From: Alitta virens | Lineage: Eukaryota > Annelida > Polychaeta > Phyllodocida > Nereididae | Direction: 5' to 3' | Length of the DNA: 64,000 bases | NCBI GenBank assembly: GCA_932294295.1 | Contig: OW028573.1 | Location: 67,619,829 to 67,683,828 of the forward strand | Shown: in pieces, positions 63,832 to 64,000 of the stretch | Layout of the letters: each line of letters opens with the position of its first letter | How positions within the stretch are numbered: the stretch's first letter is position 1 | Made by a program: the position numbers and the translations under genes | The notes under the pieces: model-generated | What the model saw: only the letters and a program-made list of their open reading frames with translations | The model's database searches: none | What the model was told of the DNA's origin: nothing

Positions 63832-64000
63832 CAAGACCAGGGTGGGAAATACGGTGTTGAAGAATTTATCAAGCTGAGCAAAATAGCTGATTTCAAAGAG
63901 GACCTACACGACATGTTTGAAGAAGTTTTGGATCAGGCAACACAGAACTACGGGGATGGTGATAAATTAAGACTATCGATTGAGCATAGAAGTCTGGATA
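63832..64000 (+). CDS. partial unrecognised coding segment running off the window
   Basis: The last 169 bases are open in one frame and look protein-like (GGKYGVEEFIKLSKIADF, then DLHDMFEEVLDQATQNYG). GC content and codon use differ from the AT-rich stretch before it. A neighbouring frame just upstream (VARPYTIKKVNKTR) is also open, so an exon border or frameshift near 63830-63860 is possible. I do not recognise the family. Confidence 0.4.

Overview
The window looks like repeat-dense nuclear DNA from an invertebrate animal, probably marine. It holds spliced gene remnants with GT/AG junctions, tRNA-derived SINEs, non-LTR retrotransposons with APE-type endonuclease, reverse transcriptase and RNase H, DNA transposons and microsatellites. 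There is nothing prokaryotic. The species cannot be read from the sequence. The retrotransposon most resembles the I/Nimb group, which is common in molluscs and other lophotrochozoans.

Layout. (1) 1-5602: a LINE 3' end abuts a DNA transposon of about 5.5 kb. Its ~58-bp terminal inverted repeats (98-155 and 5543-5602) enclose one long minus-strand gene. That gene joined an N-terminal Cys/His zinc-binding region, a GDQ-motif transposase-like core and a C-terminal PIN/XPG-like nuclease, which best fits the Academ superfamily. It is broken by two frameshifts and one SINE. (2) 5603-8103: SINE and short LINE-derivative insertions, plus the tail of a DUF4806-like gene. (3) 8104-18718 and 32346-48055: two arms of a giant inverted repeat. 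Each arm carries the remains of three same-strand genes: a SAM-domain gene, a Tnp2/Transposase_21-like transposase gene and a CYWPP/DUF4806-like gene. These are riddled with SINEs, a short internally deleted LINE derivative and a 51-bp LINE tail. (4) 18904-31582, in the spacer between the arms: one LINE locus bounded by a single pair of 14-bp target-site duplications. It contains a full-length element with intact ORF1 and ORF2, followed by two more head-to-tail copies of a 3,633-bp unit. (5) 33270-38725: a full-length, slightly damaged LINE unique to the right arm; the left arm keeps the empty site. (6) 48054-53537: a second inverted repeat whose outer edge coincides with the outer edge of the first. 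Its spacer holds a SINE and a TTAA-flanked MITE. (7) 54476-59935: a third, more decayed LINE locus with its own target-site duplication. (8) 59950-64000: AT-rich sequence with diverged tandem repeats and, at the very end, an open coding segment running off the window.

How the parts relate. The LINE encodes the machinery for its own spread. A ~257-bp element made only of the LINE's 5' UTR joined to its 3' end is present at two sites with the same junction, so it appears to be a non-autonomous family copied by that machinery. The SINE has a tRNA-Gly(TCC)-like head and a fixed tail ending in (ACCC)n, and it has inserted repeatedly. Nested target-site duplications give a chronology. The DNA-transposon genes came first, then the SINE and LINE-derivative insertions, then the inverted duplication, and then the LINE copy in the right arm and the tandem amplification in the spacer. 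An assembly that joined two haplotypes head to head could imitate both inverted repeats and must be excluded before biology is read into them.
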